From the IMG/VR virus record IMGVR_UViG_3300017729_000029, positions 1 through 26,040 of that record: a stretch of DNA of 26,040 nucleotides, one strand, 5' to 3'. Both the position numbers and the translations under genes were made by a program. The stretch comes from a virus. This document shows, piece by piece, positions 25,601-26,040 of this stretch. Within the stretch, counting starts at the first letter, position 1. Each line of letters opens with the position of its first letter. The notes beneath the pieces are model-generated. The model ran no database searches. It saw nothing but the letters and a program-made list of their open reading frames with translations, and was not told the origin of the DNA.

Positions 25601-26040
25601 CTTTCAATAGTATAATAGGTTCTGCATCACTAGATTATGTAGATTCAGAAGGAACATATGTAACTGGTAAAAAAGTAAGATTTGATTTAGCAGTATCTAA
25701 AATTGGTGTTGATGGTATAAATGGTGCAAGTGGTTCTAATGCAAGAGCAGTATCTTTATCTTCAACAAAATATGCAGTAGTATATGATGGTGATGGGGTT
25801 TTATTTCCAACATCACAACCATTTACATTAAGTGGTTCTGCACAAAACTTTTCAAATCCACAATTTCAATTTTTACAAAATGGAAGTGATATATCAGATG
25901 GATTTGGTTCAGTATCAGAATTAATAATACCAACTGATACAGGTTCATTACCAACGGCAGGTGGAACAAATTTATATGAAGTAAGAGTTAGAGAAACAGG
26001 AGGAAGTTGGGATGATTTTAATGTACTTGATAATATCGAT
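22666..26040 (+). CDS. Large tail-fibre-like protein, 5' part (runs off the right edge)
   Basis: The frame is open from the ATG at 22666 to the last base, giving 1125 residues with no stop. The N-terminal about 160 residues form a compact domain with FKITELKETFTGG, NGFLIEGSEYLKE and IHVYDDTPIGIGKITILGE, probably the virion-attachment part. Then comes a chain of beta-rich, Ser/Thr/Asn-rich segments with at least 15 SGS/TGS tripeptides. At residues 1014-1023 there is a short collagen-like run, GVDGINGASG, ahead of SNARAVSL. This layout suits a long fibrous, receptor-contacting protein. No enzyme motif is visible in this part. It has its own promoter-like motif and sits apart from the baseplate cluster, directly beside an RHH regulator. 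The C-terminal receptor-binding tip, if any, lies beyond the window. Confidence 0.72.
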   Translation, partial: MAIIKKFAPFQNLSNFEVFENDTLPNSEYFKITELKETFTGGKNGFLIEGSEYLKETSEVKIEILDVDGNPIYFEPGKGAPEYYEGNSTLVSIHVYDDTPIGIGKITILGELKNFIGQDEVSTPIPLDWDGIYNVKWEREIQVNKNIANETIVRFYKRPTVTISEIVKPIFSKTINDTTDTGNVNGFPLQPPLGQNLSQWRAGTNYLLQRTSGTWDIDVDDNVISIPSLNYNSTIIEVLNDTDVIVDIPHTDTNGNVAKFSSEAFSVSYQDIENETIGETSITGSFAKIDIKQLKTFVGDVARVKIFRKSRNAVGDFSFVQEAKLESQELLRDVTTTTDTEVFYGKLTNDNISNYWITSNNDHPISVDSSVLFKAVHIDYNNDSGSVQQFITSRSLEISNDVEYTLNFKTLLSGSIDDTNKSVRAFFSSSDFTQDFLTVSGSAIYQSKQDISQNIISTNTGSAKLVFEVQGDDWYISNISLRNAQDTSFSPDEFTIIQDIPRKTATETFDFRFEFYDVNNNFIPVNVVATKEFDGGNDFPTSGKLFTFESDRNAFRFSSGSIGNPPFQQIQFKTSQQNLTGSVTFASSAFDEDGNYIDPSSYGGDYPGGLTSITPAGSIITIANFSGSEDDVVVGSIIYTASLGSLEEFETVYRLEDGDNAPQLIVTSNANQFIYEPTTLSPKPSGQSITVRAQRKNLASLITPIEVNSGSNRPPLNFVETVNGIDTYTISATDFSESFSANSFDDVTYSFTGSDVFGNSQSDEITLSKVVNFDAVSLVLSNESTSFPAKSTGEVLGNLVPSSGSVQMFIGSNQITHDDELGGRTKNTFNITSSIGDNVTPTDTTPNTSNYSISAFETSKDSGSLTLTIDYLAGDNSTTQSFEKIVSYTKSKKAVPTVLTKISPSTQTINSSSIGYDAPQTMEVIVQEGGDEYTFDTQSLSGGGDALAQKFNINGLFVDSGSISNSNTKTLTFGSLTSSFNSIIGSASLDYVDSEGTYVTGKKVRFDLAVSKIGVDGINGASGSNARAVSLSSTKYAVVYDGDGVLFPTSQPFTLSGSAQNFSNPQFQFLQNGSDISDGFGSVSELIIPTDTGSLPTAGGTNLYEVRVRETGGSWDDFNVLDNID

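Noticed and set aside
1-26040. tRNA genes, CRISPR arrays, insertion sequences, attachment sites
   Set aside because: No cloverleaf-like sequence with a T-loop, no spaced repeat array, no transposase motif and no terminal inverted repeats were seen. Gaps between genes are too short for most of these.

Overview
The window is a 26-kb piece of an AT-rich genome that reads as a T4-like, contractile-tailed phage. The two best anchors are a gp25-type baseplate wedge protein followed directly by a gp6-type baseplate wedge protein. A DnaG/gp61-type primase and a gp47/gp46-type recombination nuclease are encoded further on. Every gene but one is on the + strand, genes are packed with short gaps or 1-44 nt overlaps, and no gap exceeds 140 nt. 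I saw no tRNA, rRNA, CRISPR array or insertion sequence. The host is probably a member of the Bacteroidetes. This is inference from two GCTD-type Cys repeats, a BACON-like domain in a virion protein, and a TTTG-N20-TATATTTA promoter-like arrangement before the primase. A marine origin is possible but unproven.

Layout. (1) 1-12236, baseplate and tail: the 3' part of an unrecognised gene, gp25, gp6, a DNRLRE-like protein, a coiled-coil/BACON-like protein, a GCTD-repeat protein, and a 1729-residue protein with a LamG-like domain. (2) 12237-15463, three virion proteins, two of which share a C-terminal module; they are separated by promoter-like motifs and one strong intrinsic terminator. (3) 15504-17146, two small very acidic proteins (probably paralogues), a 59-residue protein, a sulfotransferase, and a GIY-YIG nuclease-like protein. 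(4) 17183-22434, a probable operon of primase, a glycosyltransferase-like protein, and a single-chain fusion of SbcD (gp47) with SbcC (gp46). (5) 22424-26040, a 54-residue ribbon-helix-helix protein on the minus strand, a palindrome-rich divergent control region, and the first 1125 codons of a very long tail-fibre-like gene that runs off the right edge.

How it fits together. Regions 1-2 build the baseplate and tail surface. An 11-base motif, ATATTTATATA, sits 16-25 nt upstream of four of these late-type genes, each followed by a Shine-Dalgarno sequence. It is the best candidate for a phage late promoter. The primase and SbcCD fusion serve replication and recombination. The sulfotransferase and glycosyltransferase-like protein suggest modification of a glycan, either on the host surface or on the virion. 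The RHH protein, beside the tail-fibre gene and next to tandem 10-bp and palindromic repeats, is a candidate local regulator.
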